A DNA stretch of 64,000 nt from positions 124,001 to 188,000 of the IMG/VR virus record IMGVR_UViG_3300042511_000879; one strand, 5' to 3'. Below the pieces are notes generated by a model. The model ran no database searches. It saw only the letters and a program-made list of their open reading frames with translations, and was not told the origin of the DNA. This document shows positions 7,240 to 18,134 of this stretch, in pieces. The DNA is from a virus. The translations under genes were made by a program, and so were the position numbers. The first letter of the stretch is position 1. Each line of letters starts with the position of its first letter.

Positions 7240-9941
7240 TATTTCTCTAATTGTTTTATTCTGTTCTCCAATTCTTGTATCTTTGCAACCAGGACTTCAA
7301 TGTAATTTATTGTAAGCATTCCATCATCACCTTTATTAACCTGGTCAGGATATGTTTCTTGAACTTCTTGTGCAACATATCCTATATGTATCTTAGTATC
7401 TCGTCCATCCTTCCAGGTAAATTTAATAGTATCTCCATCTCTTTCAATAATATCTTTTAACCTAGCATCAGATGTATTAAAGAATCCAGGAGATGTAACA
7501 TTTGTTGAAAAGTACCCTGCTCCAGTTACATTTAGTTTGTATCCATTTGGGTTTGTATTTCCTATACCTACACCTGTCCCATTATCGTAAATTTGACTAT
7601 TTGCTAAACTATATCCATCTGTGTATTTTGATAAATAATTAGCTGTTCCTACTCCTGTAAATGCTACATCTTTAAATGAAGAATATGCTGTTGCAGATCC
7701 CCATGTCTGTTGCCAGATACGCATTCCTATTGCATCTTTTCTGAACATTACTAGGTTATCATTTCCTCCTGAAGAGTCTTGATATGATCTCAGATGTATG
7801 AAATCTGCATAAGGTCCAGTATTATTGTTTGCCCAAGAAGTGAATCCAAACTTAAGTCTGTTTGCTGTTGATTCACTTGGTGAAATTGTCCTATTATCCT
7901 CTCCAGTTAGTAGTCCCGAAGTTGTAGCCGTAGCAGAGTTTCCTGTAATATTAATACCCCAATCTCCTGATGCAACGCTTTTTATAGAAATCATCGCATT
8001 TGTAGGAGATACTGAACGATAATAATTATCTCCTTGTTTAGTAATAAATGAACTAATTGATGTTCCACTTCCTGGATTGCCATCATCAGACATATTTATA
8101 TAGTTACCATTAATATATCCATTACCATCTCTTACAACAATATAATTTCCTAATGTTGATGTAGATGCATGGTAATTATCAACAGTATCTGCATTAGTTG
8201 CATTAGTTGCTGTACCTGTTAAGGCTCCTATAAAGGTTGTTGCGGAAATATCTCCAATAATTTCTGTACTTCTCTTCGCAGGTAAGGGATTTGCTGCCCA
8301 TGCAATTGATGTAAAACTTGGTACAACTGTTGAATACATATCAAATAAAACATATGGAGTACTTGAATTTGAAGCCCATATATATACTCCTACCCAACCT
8401 CCTACTACCTCTATATTACCTATTCTTAAGTAATCCGCAGCTGACGCTACTGCTGCGGATAGTCGCGTTTGTCCTGAATTTATTGAAGTTGCGCCGAGTG
8501 ATGTATAAATACCGAATTCTATTTCAAGAACTCCCATAATAGGTGCCCAGTTCCAATCACCTCCTACTCGGATTCTACCTCCTGCAAAAGCGGCGCCAGC
8601 CGAAGTATTGTATAATCTTACAAACCATCTACCACTTCCGGCATCGTTTCCAATTCCAGGGTAAGGAAGTACTATTCTTCTAAAATAATGGCCTGTATCT
8701 AATTTAATACTTCCATGTAATACAGTTTCAACGGTACTTGAAGTACCTAAAACAATTTGATTATTTTTAGTTGTAATTGCCTGGTATCCTATAGCTACAC
8801 TATTAGTAACATTAGCTAACTGCCCAACAATACCTCCTGCCTCTGAACCAATAAAAGTGTTTTGAGACCCACTTATAATAAGCGAGCCTGATAAATTTCC
8901 AATGGCAGTATTGTTATTTCCTGTAACAATCTTTAAAGATTGATGCCCAATAGCTGTAGTGAAACTACTTCCAGTTGGTGTTTGAGATACTGCTTGATAT
9001 CCGAGTACTGTATTTTGATTTCCCGTGTTATCGAGTAATGTATTTAAACCAATTCCTATATTAGTAGCGGCATTATTACCACCTCTCCATATAGTAATTG
9101 TATTTACTATAATATTATCCGTAAAGTTTTTTAGTCCTGAAAATTGTTGGTTATTTATTGTAATTACTCCTCCAAAAGCGGTTGTAGCTGGTTGCAAGGT
9201 TAAAGTACCACTTATTAATGTAGCACCAGTTGCATTAGATGCCGTTGCTACCGAAGGAATAGGAGCTAGAGTTGATACACTTGGCGCACCTTGTTCTCCC
9301 ATAGGTCCAAAAACACAATTCTTTAGTCCATTTATCGATGATACATTAGCAAAACTAGAATCAAGATACAATGGAGCTCCAATTGCTCTTGGTACAATTC
9401 TTATAGTTACACCATCTTTCAAATATCTTATATTATAACCATCGTATGTAATTGATACTATAGTATCTGTTGTAAATGTAGAAGATGGATTAATGAATAC
9501 ATTACTTTCATAGATATACAAAATGTTTTCATTTATAAACCATGCATAATCAATAGATGTGTATGAAGAATTAAGTGTTGGATCACTATTTAATCCAACC
9601 ATTAAAGCAAGTCCTATAGTAGTTGTTAATTGAGTTGACATATAACATCCTCTAGCATATCCTTCCGCAGAATATACTTGTCCATCCCATTGACCGGCAT
9701 TACCTGCTGCTTTATAAAAAGCATTTGAATTTTCACCGTAAGTAACACCACCGCTAAATAATGGCGTCCAATTTGAAGTACCTCTAAACCCTTGGAAACC
9801 TTGTACTCCTTGGAAACCTTGGAAACCTCGTACTCCTTGGAAACCTTGGAAACCTCGTACTCCTTGATATCCTTGATATCCTTGATATCCTTGATATCCT
9901 TGAAAACCTTGTGTTAATCCGACGTATGGGTAATGTGCCAT
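7239..9941 (-). CDS. Collagen-like tail fibre with C-terminal S74 intramolecular chaperone
   Basis: 900 residues. Residues about 10-52 are G-x-Q collagen triplets (GYQGYQ, GFQGFQ). Residues about 55-215 form a lectin-like domain that recurs twice in the giant protein upstream ([26 protein letters not shown]). Around 285-400 there are YadA-head-like repeats (NTAIGN, NTFIGSEAGG). The C-terminus is a peptidase S74 chaperone: SDARLKDII, then IGYVAQEVQETYP and a terminal coiled coil (VAKIQELENRIKQLE). S74 domains trimerise fibres and cleave themselves off at the Ser. A structured RNA element lies in its 5' leader. Confidence 0.88.
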   Translation of the reverse strand: MAHYPYVGLTQGFQGYQGYQGYQGYQGVRGFQGFQGVRGFQGFQGVQGFQGFRGTSNWTPLFSGGVTYGENSNAFYKAAGNAGQWDGQVYSAEGYARGCYMSTQLTTTIGLALMVGLNSDPTLNSSYTSIDYAWFINENILYIYESNVFINPSSTFTTDTIVSITYDGYNIRYLKDGVTIRIVPRAIGAPLYLDSSFANVSSINGLKNCVFGPMGEQGAPSVSTLAPIPSVATASNATGATLISGTLTLQPATTAFGGVITINNQQFSGLKNFTDNIIVNTITIWRGGNNAATNIGIGLNTLLDNTGNQNTVLGYQAVSQTPTGSSFTTAIGHQSLKIVTGNNNTAIGNLSGSLIISGSQNTFIGSEAGGIVGQLANVTNSVAIGYQAITTKNNQIVLGTSSTVETVLHGSIKLDTGHYFRRIVLPYPGIGNDAGSGRWFVRLYNTSAGAAFAGGRIRVGGDWNWAPIMGVLEIEFGIYTSLGATSINSGQTRLSAAVASAADYLRIGNIEVVGGWVGVYIWASNSSTPYVLFDMYSTVVPSFTSIAWAANPLPAKRSTEIIGDISATTFIGALTGTATNATNADTVDNYHASTSTLGNYIVVRDGNGYINGNYINMSDDGNPGSGTSISSFITKQGDNYYRSVSPTNAMISIKSVASGDWGINITGNSATATTSGLLTGEDNRTISPSESTANRLKFGFTSWANNNTGPYADFIHLRSYQDSSGGNDNLVMFRKDAIGMRIWQQTWGSATAYSSFKDVAFTGVGTANYLSKYTDGYSLANSQIYDNGTGVGIGNTNPNGYKLNVTGAGYFSTNVTSPGFFNTSDARLKDIIERDGDTIKFTWKDGRDTKIHIGYVAQEVQETYPDQVNKGDDGMLTINYIEVLVAKIQELENRIKQLEK

Positions 9942-9962
9942 TGTTTATTTTTATTATTTTTA

Positions 9963-10076
9963 AAAAGACCGGAGGATAGGGAGGGATACGAACATCATTT
10001 TTCCCGAAGGAACAGTTACGAACAACTATGTTCCCAAAGGAACAAGAACGGACTTCTACCTCCCTATCCTCCGACT
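9963..10076 (-). ncRNA. Multi-branched structured RNA element / possible large terminator
   Basis: Between two fibre genes. CGGAGGATAGGGAGG (minus strand, 10073-10059) pairs perfectly over 15 bp with 9984-9970, closing a junction that holds at least two hairpins: TGTTCC-TTTG-GGAACA (10044-10029) and TTCC-TTCG-GGAA (10012-10001, a C(UUCG)G-type loop), plus a weaker AGTT/AACT stem. The closing stem is followed by GTCTTTTTA. It could be an unusually elaborate intrinsic terminator, an RNA-processing site or a leader element. It is much more GC-rich than its surroundings. Confidence 0.7.
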
Positions 10077-10080
10077 TATA

Positions 10081-13000
10081 TTATGGTAAGTGAGTTTCAA
10101 ACATACATTTTAATACAGTTGGCACATGTAGCGGATTAATAAATGCACATGGATTACCATATAATGCACTTGCGGCATAATCTAACATGAAAGGCGCTTT
10201 ATGATGTATAATTTTAATAACTCTACTTAATGGTCCGGAAACAATTTCACCATAATGTAAACCCGTGACAGGATTAATTGGACCTGCATTTCCATCCCAA
10301 GCAACATATCTAAATGCAACATACATAGGAATATAAACTGGAGAATATGCAAATCTAGATGTAGGCAGATTCTTCTGGGAACGCTTATTTGCCGATGGTA
10401 CATAAGTATAATAGTCAGCGTCCTGTCCTGATTGATCACGATACTTTACTAAAAACTCTTGCCATCTTCCTGAAATCATCGGAGCTAAATTTATATATTG
10501 GTTATGACCTGTTACTTCAAAATGATTAGGTCTATCAACTCCTATAAACCCGGTTGTGATATTATTCTGATGATTTCCAGATCGGTTCCAATAGTTATTT
10601 CCCCATGCAGGATATGGAAAACTTCCATTAGGGTACCATGGCGCCGGTACTATATAACCTCCACCTGGACGATAATTTGGTTTCTTATTTTTCTTTCTAT
10701 AAAGAACCATTTCTATATATATATTATCATATACATTAAATACTTCCGATGACAAATCTTGTGTAATTGCGTATGGTGCAGAATCTAATGTTAATACGCT
10801 TCCGGCGGAATTAGTTACCATATTAATGGAATTAATTACTATAGGATCACCTAACTTAATTGATGGCACTGGCAAATTTCCTTTACCAATTGTCCCTTTT
10901 TCTCCCATCGGTCCAAAAACCAAATTTATTAACTTTTTGGTTGATGATACGTAATAAAGACTAGAATCAAGATACAATGGAGCTCCAATTACTCTTGATA
11001 CAGTTCTTTGTACTACTCCATCTTTCCAATATCTTATATTATAACCATCATATGTTATACTTAATACGGTATTTGCGAAAGTTCCTCCATAAGTTATTGC
11101 ATCTCCATTAATATCAACAGTGACACTTCCATTTTCAATTATATAAAGATCACCTGCTGCGCAGTACCAACAATAATCGATACTAGTATAACTACTATTG
11201 GCTGTTGGATCGCTATTTAATCCAACCATAAGTTGTTCACCAGTATTACTTAATTGAGTTGATACATAAGCTCCTCTAGTATATCCTTCTAAAGAATATA
11301 CTTGTCCATCCCATTGAGCATCATTACCTGTTGCTTTATAGAAAGTATTTGAATTTTCTGCATAAGTTACTCCGCCATTGAATAATGGTGTCCAATTTGA
11401 TGAACCTCTAAAACCTTGGAAACCTTGGGCTCCTTGTATTCCCTGAGCACCTTGGAAACCTTGAGCACCTTGTATTCCTTGAGCACCTTGGAAACCTTGA
11501 GCACCTTGGAAACCTTGGGCTCCTCCGAGTGCAATACTACTCCTAAAACCAACAGTCCCATCACTTTCTTTTACAAGAATATCGGTTGTTGTTCCGGCTG
11601 GAACAGTTGTAATTTTAAGTTTTGCTCCTGTTGTAATGTTTTTGTCACCATCCCAAGTAAACGGTTTTTCAATTTCGCTACCTAGTCCTTGATCACCCCA
11701 TCTTGCACTTAAAAGTTTAATTGACGAAATCCGAATTGGAGCCGGAGTTGTAGCTGTAAGTGTTAAACGAGAATATGCATCTCCGCCATACCAATTAACA
11801 TAAAACCACGCAGCGATTGCATTATGATTATTTGTCGAAGTATGTCTTACTATCCAATTTATATTATCTGCAGAAGTTTCATATACAACATTTTTTATTG
11901 GTGCTGTAGCTGTATAAGTTGAACCAATAACTAACCATTCTCCTATTGACCACTCCATTCCTGTCCAATTCCATCTTACAGAAGTTACTGTAACTCCATC
12001 AGCAACTTCGATTGTTTGATTTTCTTTTTGCGCAAATACTTCTTTATTAAGCGTTGCTGCATTATATGTTACATTATTAGATGAAGTTGAAAATGTTGGT
12101 GAAAACCTAGAAAATGCAAATAAGTCATGCCATAAATAAGGTGATATTGGTGTTTGAGCTACTTGTGTCGTATCACTTGTTATTACCTTATTTGTTAATG
12201 TTCCGTTTTGTTTAAAATTATCAATTCCAAGTGCTATAATAGAACCAGCTCCATTAACTAGGTCAGTTCCATTAAATGTTAAATTAGCTTCAGCATTAGC
12301 AGTATTTGTACCACCATCTGAAGTTAAAACTCTATTATCTGATGGGTTTGTTATTGTTGTAAATCCAGGTCCTTGGAAACCTTGAGCGCCTTGGAAACCT
12401 TGGGCTCCTTGGAAACCTTGAGCACCTTGGAAACCTTGGGCTCCTTGTCTACCTTGAGCTCCTTGGAAACCTTGGGCACCTTGGAAACCTTGAGCACCTT
12501 GTATTCCTTGGGCTCCTTGGAAACCTTGAAAACCCTGGGCTCCTTGTATTCCTTGGGCTCCTTGGAAACCTTGGGCTCCTTGTCTACCTTGAGCTCCTTG
12601 GAAACCTTGGGCACCTTGGAAACCTTGGGCTCCTTGTATTCCTTGGGCACCTTGGAAACCTTGGGCACCTTGGAAACCTTGAGCACCTTGTATTCCTTGG
12701 GCACCTTGGAAACCTTGGGCTCCTTGTATTCCTTGGGCTCCTTGTATTCCCTGAGCACCTTGAAATCCTTGGGCACCTTGAAAACCTTGGGCTCCTTGTA
12801 TTCCCTGAGCACCTTGAAAACCTTGAACACCTTGGAAACCTTGGGCTCCTTGTATTCCTTGAGCACCTTGAAAACCTTGGAAACCTTGGGCTCCTTGTAT
12901 TCCCTGAGCACCTTGTATTCCCTGAGCACCTTGAAAACCTTGGGCACCTTGTATTCCTTGAGCACCTTGGAAACCTTGAGCTCCTTGGAAACCTTGAGCA

Positions 13001-16000
13001 CCTTGGAAACCTTGGGCTCCTTGTATTCCTTGGGCTCCTTGTATTCCTTGGGCACCTTGGAAACCTTGTATTCCCTGAGCACCTTGGAAACCTTGGGCTC
13101 CTTGTCTACCTTGGGCACCTTGAAAACCTTGGGCTCCTTGTATTCCTTGGGCTCCTTGGAAACCTTGGGCTCCTTGTATTCCTTGAGCACCTTGAAAACC
13201 TTGGAAACCTTGGGCTCCTTGTGGTCCTTGTTCTCCCATTGGTCCAAAAACAACATTCTTTAAACCATTAGGTGTACCATTAGTATATGATATTGTACGG
13301 AAGAAAGTAGAATCAAAATATAGAGCGTTACCTATTGCCCTTGCAACAGTTCGTTGTAGAATACCATCTTTCCAATATCTTACATTATAACCATCATATG
13401 TTATTTGTAAAATAGTATCTGATGTATATGCACCTAAAGCAACTATTACACCTCCACTTTCATAGATTTCTACACTATTGTATTCAGTGACATACCATGC
13501 ATAATTAATACCTGGAAAACTAGGCGATGCAGAAGGATTATCACTTAAACCAAATAGTATATAATTAAGATTTGATTGTGGTTGAGCCGATACATAACAT
13601 CCTCTAGTATAACCCTCTAATGAATATACTTCAGCATCAAAAATATCATCGTTACCTATTGCTTTATGAAATATATTTGAATTTGCACCATATACTGTGC
13701 CACCATTAAAAACAGGTGTCCAATTTGCTACTCCTCTAATTCCTTGGAAGCCTTGAGCACCTTGGAAACCTTGGGCTCCTTGTATTCCCTGAGCACCTTG
13801 AAAACCTTGGGCTCCTTGTATTCCCTGAGCACCTTGAAAACCTTGGGCTCCTTGTATTCCCTGAGCACCTTGAAAACCTTGGGCTCCTTGTATTCCTTGA
13901 GCTCCTTGAAAACCTTGAGCACCTTGAAAACCTTGGGCACCTTGGAAACCTTGAGCACCTTGTATTCCTTGAGCACCTTGAAAACCTTGTGCTCCTTGTC
14001 TACCTTGTGCTCCTTGTATTCCTTGAGCACCTTGAAAACCTTGAGCACCTTGAAAACCTTGTGCTCCTTGTATTCCTTGAGCACCTTGAAAACCTTGGGC
14101 TCCTTGTATTCCCTGAGCACCTTGGAAGCCTTGAGCACCTTGAAAACCTTGAAAACCTTGGGCACCTTGTATTCCTTGGGCACCTTGAAAACCTTGGGCT
14201 CCTTGTATTCCCTGGGCACCTTGAAAACCTTGGGCTCCTTGTATTCCTTGAGCACCTTGGAAGCCTTGAGCTCCTTGTATTCCTTGAGCACCTTGAAAAC
14301 CTTGGGCTCCTTGTATTCCTTGAGCACCTTGGAAGCCTTGAGCACCTTGAAAACCTTGAAAACCTTGGGCACCTTGTCTACCTTGGGCTCCTTGGAAACC
14401 TTGGGCTCCTTGTATTCCCTGAGCACCTTGAAAACCTTGGGCTCCTTGTATTCCTTGGGCACCTTGGATTCCTTGGGCACCTTGTATTCCTTGAGCACCT
14501 TGTATTCCTTGAGCACCTTGAGCACCTTGGAAACCTTGAGCACCTTGTATTCCTTGGGCACCTTGAGCACCTTGGAAACCTTGAGCACCTTGGAAACCTT
14601 GAGCACCTTGGAAACCTTGTACTCCTTGAGCACCTTGGAAACCTTGGGCACCTTGGAAACCTTGGATTCCTTGGGCACCTTGGATTCCTTGGGCACCTTG
14701 TATTCCTTGAGCACCTTGTATTCCTTGAGCACCTTGTATTCCTTGAGCACCTTGGAAACCTTGGGCACCTTGGAAACCTTGAGCACCTTGGAAACCTTGG
14801 GCACCTTGGATTCCTTGGGCACCTTGTATTCCCTGGGCACCTTGTATTCCCTGGGCACCTTGGAAACCTTGGGCACCTTGGATTCCTTGGGCACCTTGGA
14901 AACCTTGAGCACCTTGTATTCCTTGAGCACCTTGTATTCCTTGAGCACCTTGGATTCCTTGAGCACCTTGTATTCCCTGGGCACCTTGTATTCCTTGGGC
15001 ACCTTGGAAACCTTGAGCACCTTGTATTCCCTGGGCACCTTGTATTCCTTGAGCTCCTTGGATTCCTTGAGCACCTTGGATTCCTTGAGCACCTTGGATT
15101 CCTTGAGCACCTTGGATTCCTTGAGCACCTTGGATTCCCTGAGCACCTTGTATTCCTTGGGCACCTTGTATTCCTTGAGCACCTTGAAAACCTTGTGCTC
15201 CTTGTATTCCTTGAGCACCTTGAAAACCTTGAGCACCTTGAAAACCTTGTGCACCTTGAAAACCTTGAACACCTTGGAAACCTTGGGCTCCTTGTATTCC
15301 TTGAGCACCTTGAAAACCTTGGGCTCCTTGTATTCCTTGAGCACCTTGTATTCCTTGAGCACCTTGGAAACCTTGTACTCCTTGAGTTCCTTCAATACCT
15401 AATGATGTTACAACATAAGAATAGTATTGACTACCTTCTGTATAAAAAGTAACAGGATGATTACCTGAAGATTGATCGACTACATAGACATTAACAATCA
15501 TTCTATCCGTAGGATCAATTTGATATGATGCAGGTATTACTAAATCTACGTAATTTTCAACTGGTATAGTGGATTCAATCCAACCTATAAGTACTTGATT
15601 TGTTGATATTGGCGCTGCTGCGTATGGTGTACCGGTACTATCTGCTAGTTGTATAGTACAGAATGTATCTGTATTAAAACCAGTTGCTCCTTTTAAGAAA
15701 TGTAAATGAAATTTTTGAGGTCCTGGTGGAATAACATTAACTCCTAATCCACTTGCATCAGTAATATATGTTTGAACTAATACTGGAGTTGTTCCAGTAG
15801 TTGTTACTGTAATAGTTTGAACCGATCCAGTGGTTGGTAATGTACCTATTTGTTTATATTCTAAAGGTGTCTGTGTTACTGATTGATTAAAATAGTATAT
15901 CTGTCCGGATGAAACGCCTAATGGACCTTGGTCACCTTGAAAACCTTGAGCTCCTTGTATTCCCTGAGCACCTTGGAAACCTTGGGCACCTTGAAAACCT

Positions 16001-17172
16001 TGGGCACCTTGAAAACCTTGAAATCCTTGGGCTCCTTGTATTCCTTGGGCACCTTGAAAACCTTGGGCACCTTGAAAACCTTGAAATCCTTGGGCACCTT
16101 GAAAACCTTGGGCACCTTGAAAACCTTGAAATCCTTGGGCTCCTTGTATTCCCTGAGCACCTTGGAAACCTTGGGCACCTTGAAAACCTTGGGCACCTTG
16201 AAAACCTTGGGCACCTTGAAAACCTTGAAAACCTTGGGCACCTTGAAAACCTTGAAAACCTTGGGCTCCTTGTATTCCCTGAGCACCTTGGAAACCTTGG
16301 GCTCCTTGTATTCCCTGAGCTCCTTGTATTCCCTGAGCACCTTGTAATCCTTGGGCTCCTTGAAAACCTTGGGCTCCTTGAAAACCTTGTATTCCCTGAG
16401 CACCTTGAAAACCTTGGGCACCTTGTATTCCCTGGGCGCCTTGAAATCCTTGAGCACCTTGTATTCCTTGAGCACCTTGTATTCCCTGAGCACCTTGAAA
16501 ACCTTGGGCACCTTGGAAACCTTGGGCTCCTTGAAAACCTTGAGCACCTTGAAAACCTTGTATTCCTTGGGCTCCTTGTATTCCCTGAGCACCTTGAAAT
16601 CCTTGGGCTCCTTGTATTCCCTGGGCGCCTTGAAATCCTTGAGCACCTTGAAATCCTTGGGCTCCTTGTATTCCCTGAGCACCTTGAAAACCTTGGGCAC
16701 CTTGGAAACCTTGGGCTCCTTGTATTCCCTGGGCACCTTGTATTCCTTGGGCTCCTTGTATTCCCTGAGCACCTTGAAAACCTTGGGCACCTTGGAAACC
16801 TTGGGCTCCTTGTATTCCCTGGGCGCCTTGGAAACCTTGAGCACCTTGAAATCCTTGGGCTCCTTGTATTCCTTGGGCACCTTGAAAACCTTGGGCACCT
16901 TGAAAACCTTGGGCGCCTTGGAAACCTTGAGCACCTTGTCTACCTTGGGCACCTTGTATTCCTTGAGCACCTTGAAATCCTTGAGCACCAGTTCCTTGGA
17001 AGCCTTGAGCACCTTGGAAACCCTGAGGACCATTAGCTGGCCCTTGAGGACCTTGAGGTCCTGTGTCAACAGTTCCACCTAGATTTTTTAGTGAACCATA
17101 TTTGTCATGGACGAATACCGGACCTAGGTCTGTGCTGGAATTTCCATATTTATCTAGTCTTTGTATGTTCAT
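10081..17172 (-). CDS. Giant collagen-like multidomain fibre protein
   Basis: 2363 residues. Collagen-like G-x-Q segments: about 35-425, 593-1145, 1311-1602 and 1883-1922, built from GAQGFQ and GAQGIQ hexapeptides, with Gln nearly always in the third position and hardly any Pro. Between them: a beta domain at 423-592 ([12 protein letters not shown]), a lectin-like domain at 1146-1310, a unique domain at 1603-1882, a second lectin-like domain at 1923-2085 and a C-terminal domain at 2086-2363 with GWPxx/His-rich stretches. Collagen-like fibres in phages form long trimeric stalks. The DNA repeats leave several frames open on both strands. The start overlaps the next gene's stop by 4 nt. Confidence 0.9.
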   Translation of the reverse strand: MNIQRLDKYGNSSTDLGPVFVHDKYGSLKNLGGTVDTGPQGPQGPANGPQGFQGAQGFQGTGAQGFQGAQGIQGAQGRQGAQGFQGAQGFQGAQGFQGAQGIQGAQGFQGAQGFQGAQGIQGAQGFQGAQGFQGAQGIQGAQGIQGAQGIQGAQGFQGAQGFQGAQGIQGAQGFQGAQGFQGAQGIQGAQGFQGAQGIQGAQGIQGFQGAQGFQGAQGFQGAQGFQGAQGIQGAQGIQGAQGFQGAQGIQGAQGFQGAQGIQGFQGAQGFQGAQGLQGAQGIQGAQGIQGAQGFQGAQGIQGAQGFQGFQGAQGFQGFQGAQGFQGAQGFQGAQGFQGAQGIQGAQGFQGFQGAQGFQGAQGFQGFQGAQGFQGAQGIQGAQGFQGFQGAQGFQGAQGFQGAQGIQGAQGFQGDQGPLGVSSGQIYYFNQSVTQTPLEYKQIGTLPTTGSVQTITVTTTGTTPVLVQTYITDASGLGVNVIPPGPQKFHLHFLKGATGFNTDTFCTIQLADSTGTPYAAAPISTNQVLIGWIESTIPVENYVDLVIPASYQIDPTDRMIVNVYVVDQSSGNHPVTFYTEGSQYYSYVVTSLGIEGTQGVQGFQGAQGIQGAQGIQGAQGFQGAQGIQGAQGFQGVQGFQGAQGFQGAQGFQGAQGIQGAQGFQGAQGIQGAQGIQGAQGIQGAQGIQGAQGIQGAQGIQGAQGIQGAQGIQGAQGIQGAQGFQGAQGIQGAQGIQGAQGIQGAQGIQGAQGIQGAQGFQGAQGIQGAQGFQGAQGIQGAQGIQGAQGIQGAQGFQGAQGFQGAQGFQGAQGIQGAQGIQGAQGIQGAQGIQGAQGIQGFQGAQGFQGAQGVQGFQGAQGFQGAQGFQGAQGAQGIQGAQGFQGAQGAQGIQGAQGIQGAQGIQGAQGIQGAQGFQGAQGIQGAQGFQGAQGRQGAQGFQGFQGAQGFQGAQGIQGAQGFQGAQGIQGAQGFQGAQGIQGAQGFQGAQGIQGAQGFQGAQGIQGAQGFQGFQGAQGFQGAQGIQGAQGFQGAQGIQGAQGFQGAQGFQGAQGIQGAQGRQGAQGFQGAQGIQGAQGFQGAQGFQGAQGFQGAQGIQGAQGFQGAQGIQGAQGFQGAQGIQGAQGFQGAQGIQGAQGFQGAQGFQGIRGVANWTPVFNGGTVYGANSNIFHKAIGNDDIFDAEVYSLEGYTRGCYVSAQPQSNLNYILFGLSDNPSASPSFPGINYAWYVTEYNSVEIYESGGVIVALGAYTSDTILQITYDGYNVRYWKDGILQRTVARAIGNALYFDSTFFRTISYTNGTPNGLKNVVFGPMGEQGPQGAQGFQGFQGAQGIQGAQGFQGAQGIQGAQGFQGAQGRQGAQGFQGAQGIQGFQGAQGIQGAQGIQGAQGFQGAQGFQGAQGFQGAQGIQGAQGFQGAQGIQGAQGIQGAQGFQGFQGAQGIQGAQGFQGVQGFQGAQGIQGAQGFQGAQGFQGAQGIQGAQGIQGAQGFQGAQGIQGAQGFQGAQGFQGAQGIQGAQGFQGAQGFQGAQGRQGAQGFQGAQGIQGAQGFQGFQGAQGIQGAQGFQGAQGFQGAQGRQGAQGFQGAQGFQGAQGFQGAQGFQGPGFTTITNPSDNRVLTSDGGTNTANAEANLTFNGTDLVNGAGSIIALGIDNFKQNGTLTNKVITSDTTQVAQTPISPYLWHDLFAFSRFSPTFSTSSNNVTYNAATLNKEVFAQKENQTIEVADGVTVTSVRWNWTGMEWSIGEWLVIGSTYTATAPIKNVVYETSADNINWIVRHTSTNNHNAIAAWFYVNWYGGDAYSRLTLTATTPAPIRISSIKLLSARWGDQGLGSEIEKPFTWDGDKNITTGAKLKITTVPAGTTTDILVKESDGTVGFRSSIALGGAQGFQGAQGFQGAQGIQGAQGFQGAQGIQGAQGFQGFRGSSNWTPLFNGGVTYAENSNTFYKATGNDAQWDGQVYSLEGYTRGAYVSTQLSNTGEQLMVGLNSDPTANSSYTSIDYCWYCAAGDLYIIENGSVTVDINGDAITYGGTFANTVLSITYDGYNIRYWKDGVVQRTVSRVIGAPLYLDSSLYYVSSTKKLINLVFGPMGEKGTIGKGNLPVPSIKLGDPIVINSINMVTNSAGSVLTLDSAPYAITQDLSSEVFNVYDNIYIEMVLYRKKNKKPNYRPGGGYIVPAPWYPNGSFPYPAWGNNYWNRSGNHQNNITTGFIGVDRPNHFEVTGHNQYINLAPMISGRWQEFLVKYRDQSGQDADYYTYVPSANKRSQKNLPTSRFAYSPVYIPMYVAFRYVAWDGNAGPINPVTGLHYGEIVSGPLSRVIKIIHHKAPFMLDYAASALYGNPCAFINPLHVPTVLKCMFETHLP
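12366..13225 (-). repeat. 18-bp collagen-coding repeats, array 3
   Basis: In-frame tandem 18-bp units coding [12 protein letters not shown] and variants such as GRQ, about 290 codons. Units differ at synonymous sites, and the pattern continues without spacers. Confidence 0.9.
13737..15390 (-). repeat. 18-bp collagen-coding repeats, array 2
   Basis: The longest array, about 550 codons of [12 protein letters not shown] units. Near 15050-15150 five almost identical units occur in a row, which suggests recent slippage expansion. Confidence 0.9.
15930..17050 (-). repeat. 18-bp collagen-coding repeats, array 1
   Basis: About 375 codons of [12 protein letters not shown] units with occasional GFQGFQ. 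It begins after a short non-repetitive N-terminus and a GPQGPQGPA lead-in, the only proline-containing triplets. Confidence 0.9.
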
Positions 17173-17468
17173 GAAACTTCGGCTGATATGTAGTATGTGG
17201 TATTGGGTTGTGTAGATTCTAGGTGAATATAATCACCTTTTGCAAATTTATATTGAGTAACATCTCTAACTGAATCTCCATCATTTAAGATAAACTTGTA
17301 AAGAAGCGTTTCAATAGCCCCTGCAGCAGTATCAAGTCGGCTAACTGTAAGATTGTAACTCGCGGTTATATTATTGATAACTAGAAGAGAAATTATCATG
17401 CTATCGTAGGCGCAATTTATTTGAGTTCCGCCTGGAATATCAATGGTACCTTGAAATACTAAATTCAT
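17169..17468 (-). CDS. Small beta-rich hypothetical protein
   Basis: 99 residues, predicted mostly beta (alternating hydrophobics, [10 protein letters not shown] at the end). Start at 17468 with an AT-only leader. Overlaps the giant fibre start by 4 nt, so probably a co-translated accessory or base of that fibre. No family recognised. Confidence 0.7.
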   Translation of the reverse strand: MNLVFQGTIDIPGGTQINCAYDSMIISLLVINNITASYNLTVSRLDTAAGAIETLLYKFILNDGDSVRDVTQYKFAKGDYIHLESTQPNTTYYISAEVS

Positions 17469-17480
17469 AATTTTTTCTTT

Positions 17481-17496
17481 TTTATTATATATTCGT
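17481..17496 (-). promoter_or_regulatory. Late-type promoter motif
   Basis: Minus strand reads ACGAATATATAATAAA about 15 nt before the 17169-17468 gene; this would transcribe the giant fibre operon. A short AGGAG-TCC-CTCCT hairpin lies just upstream. Confidence 0.4.
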
Positions 17497-17522
17497 AAAT
17501 CAGGAGGGACTCCTTATAAGGG

Positions 17523-18134
17523 TTAAGAGTCTATTGAAGATTTAATTTCTTTTTGTAGGGAATCTACTGTGCTTTTATCCTTTTTTAAGGATTTTACAAG
17601 GATTCTTTTAATATCAGAATCTGCCATTTTAATAAGTTTTTCAGTGGACTTCATTCTGGCATCAAGTTTAACAGTACTTACGTATTTTTGAAGAGTTTCA
17701 TTTTCCTGTCCAATAGCATCCATGTTATCAATGATTGCATTTTCTAGTTCGGTTAATGAATCCTCTTTAAGTTGAAATGCTGCACTACCGCTATTAGTAC
17801 TACTGCTACTATAAGAACTTGGACGTGATGTTTCAGAATATGTATATGGGTCCTCTTCTGCTGAAGCTTCAGCTTCAGCTTGAAGTTCCTCAATTTGGTC
17901 TTGTTCAATTTTTAACTTTCCAAGTTCAACTCTAACGTCAACCAATTTATCTGCTAATTGTCGAAGTTTTCTCTTTTTCATTGGATTTAAAAAAATACCC
18001 TTAATCCAATCAAAGAAACCCTCATTTATAAGTTGATTGATTTGTTCTTCATTCAGTTCGCCTTCATGAATTCTATGGATTTCTTGAACCATATCGCTCA
18101 TTTGGTACTCTTCAAATAATTTAACCTTTTTCAT
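17523..18134 (-). CDS. Leader-bearing putative capsid-internal protein
   Basis: 203 residues. Begins MKKVKLFEEY, identical in its first nine residues to the 23548-24018 product and close to other members of the downstream leader family. Possible prohead-protease sites ([LI]-x-E before G/A/S) are I22-H-E24|G and I36-N-E38|G. The rest is charged and helical with a Ser-rich linker at about 105-120 and coiled-coil propensity. The stop of the metallopeptidase gene is directly adjacent, so the two are probably co-expressed. Function unknown; packaging into the head is inferred from the leader only. Confidence 0.75.
   Translation of the reverse strand: MKKVKLFEEYQMSDMVQEIHRIHEGELNEEQINQLINEGFFDWIKGIFLNPMKKRKLRQLADKLVDVRVELGKLKIEQDQIEELQAEAEASAEEDPYTYSETSRPSSYSSSSTNSGSAAFQLKEDSLTELENAIIDNMDAIGQENETLQKYVSTVKLDARMKSTEKLIKMADSDIKRILVKSLKKDKSTVDSLQKEIKSSIDS

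Noticed and set aside
12366-17050. CRISPR-like look of the short regular repeats
   Set aside because: Units are contiguous, in frame and code for collagen triplets; there are no unique spacers and no cas genes.
12373-17082. Long plus-strand frames and alternative minus-strand frames over the collagen repeats
   Set aside because: The 18-bp repeat has no stop codon in several frames, so it yields low-complexity proteins ([23 protein letters not shown]). Only the G-x-Q frame continues into non-repetitive, domain-like sequence.
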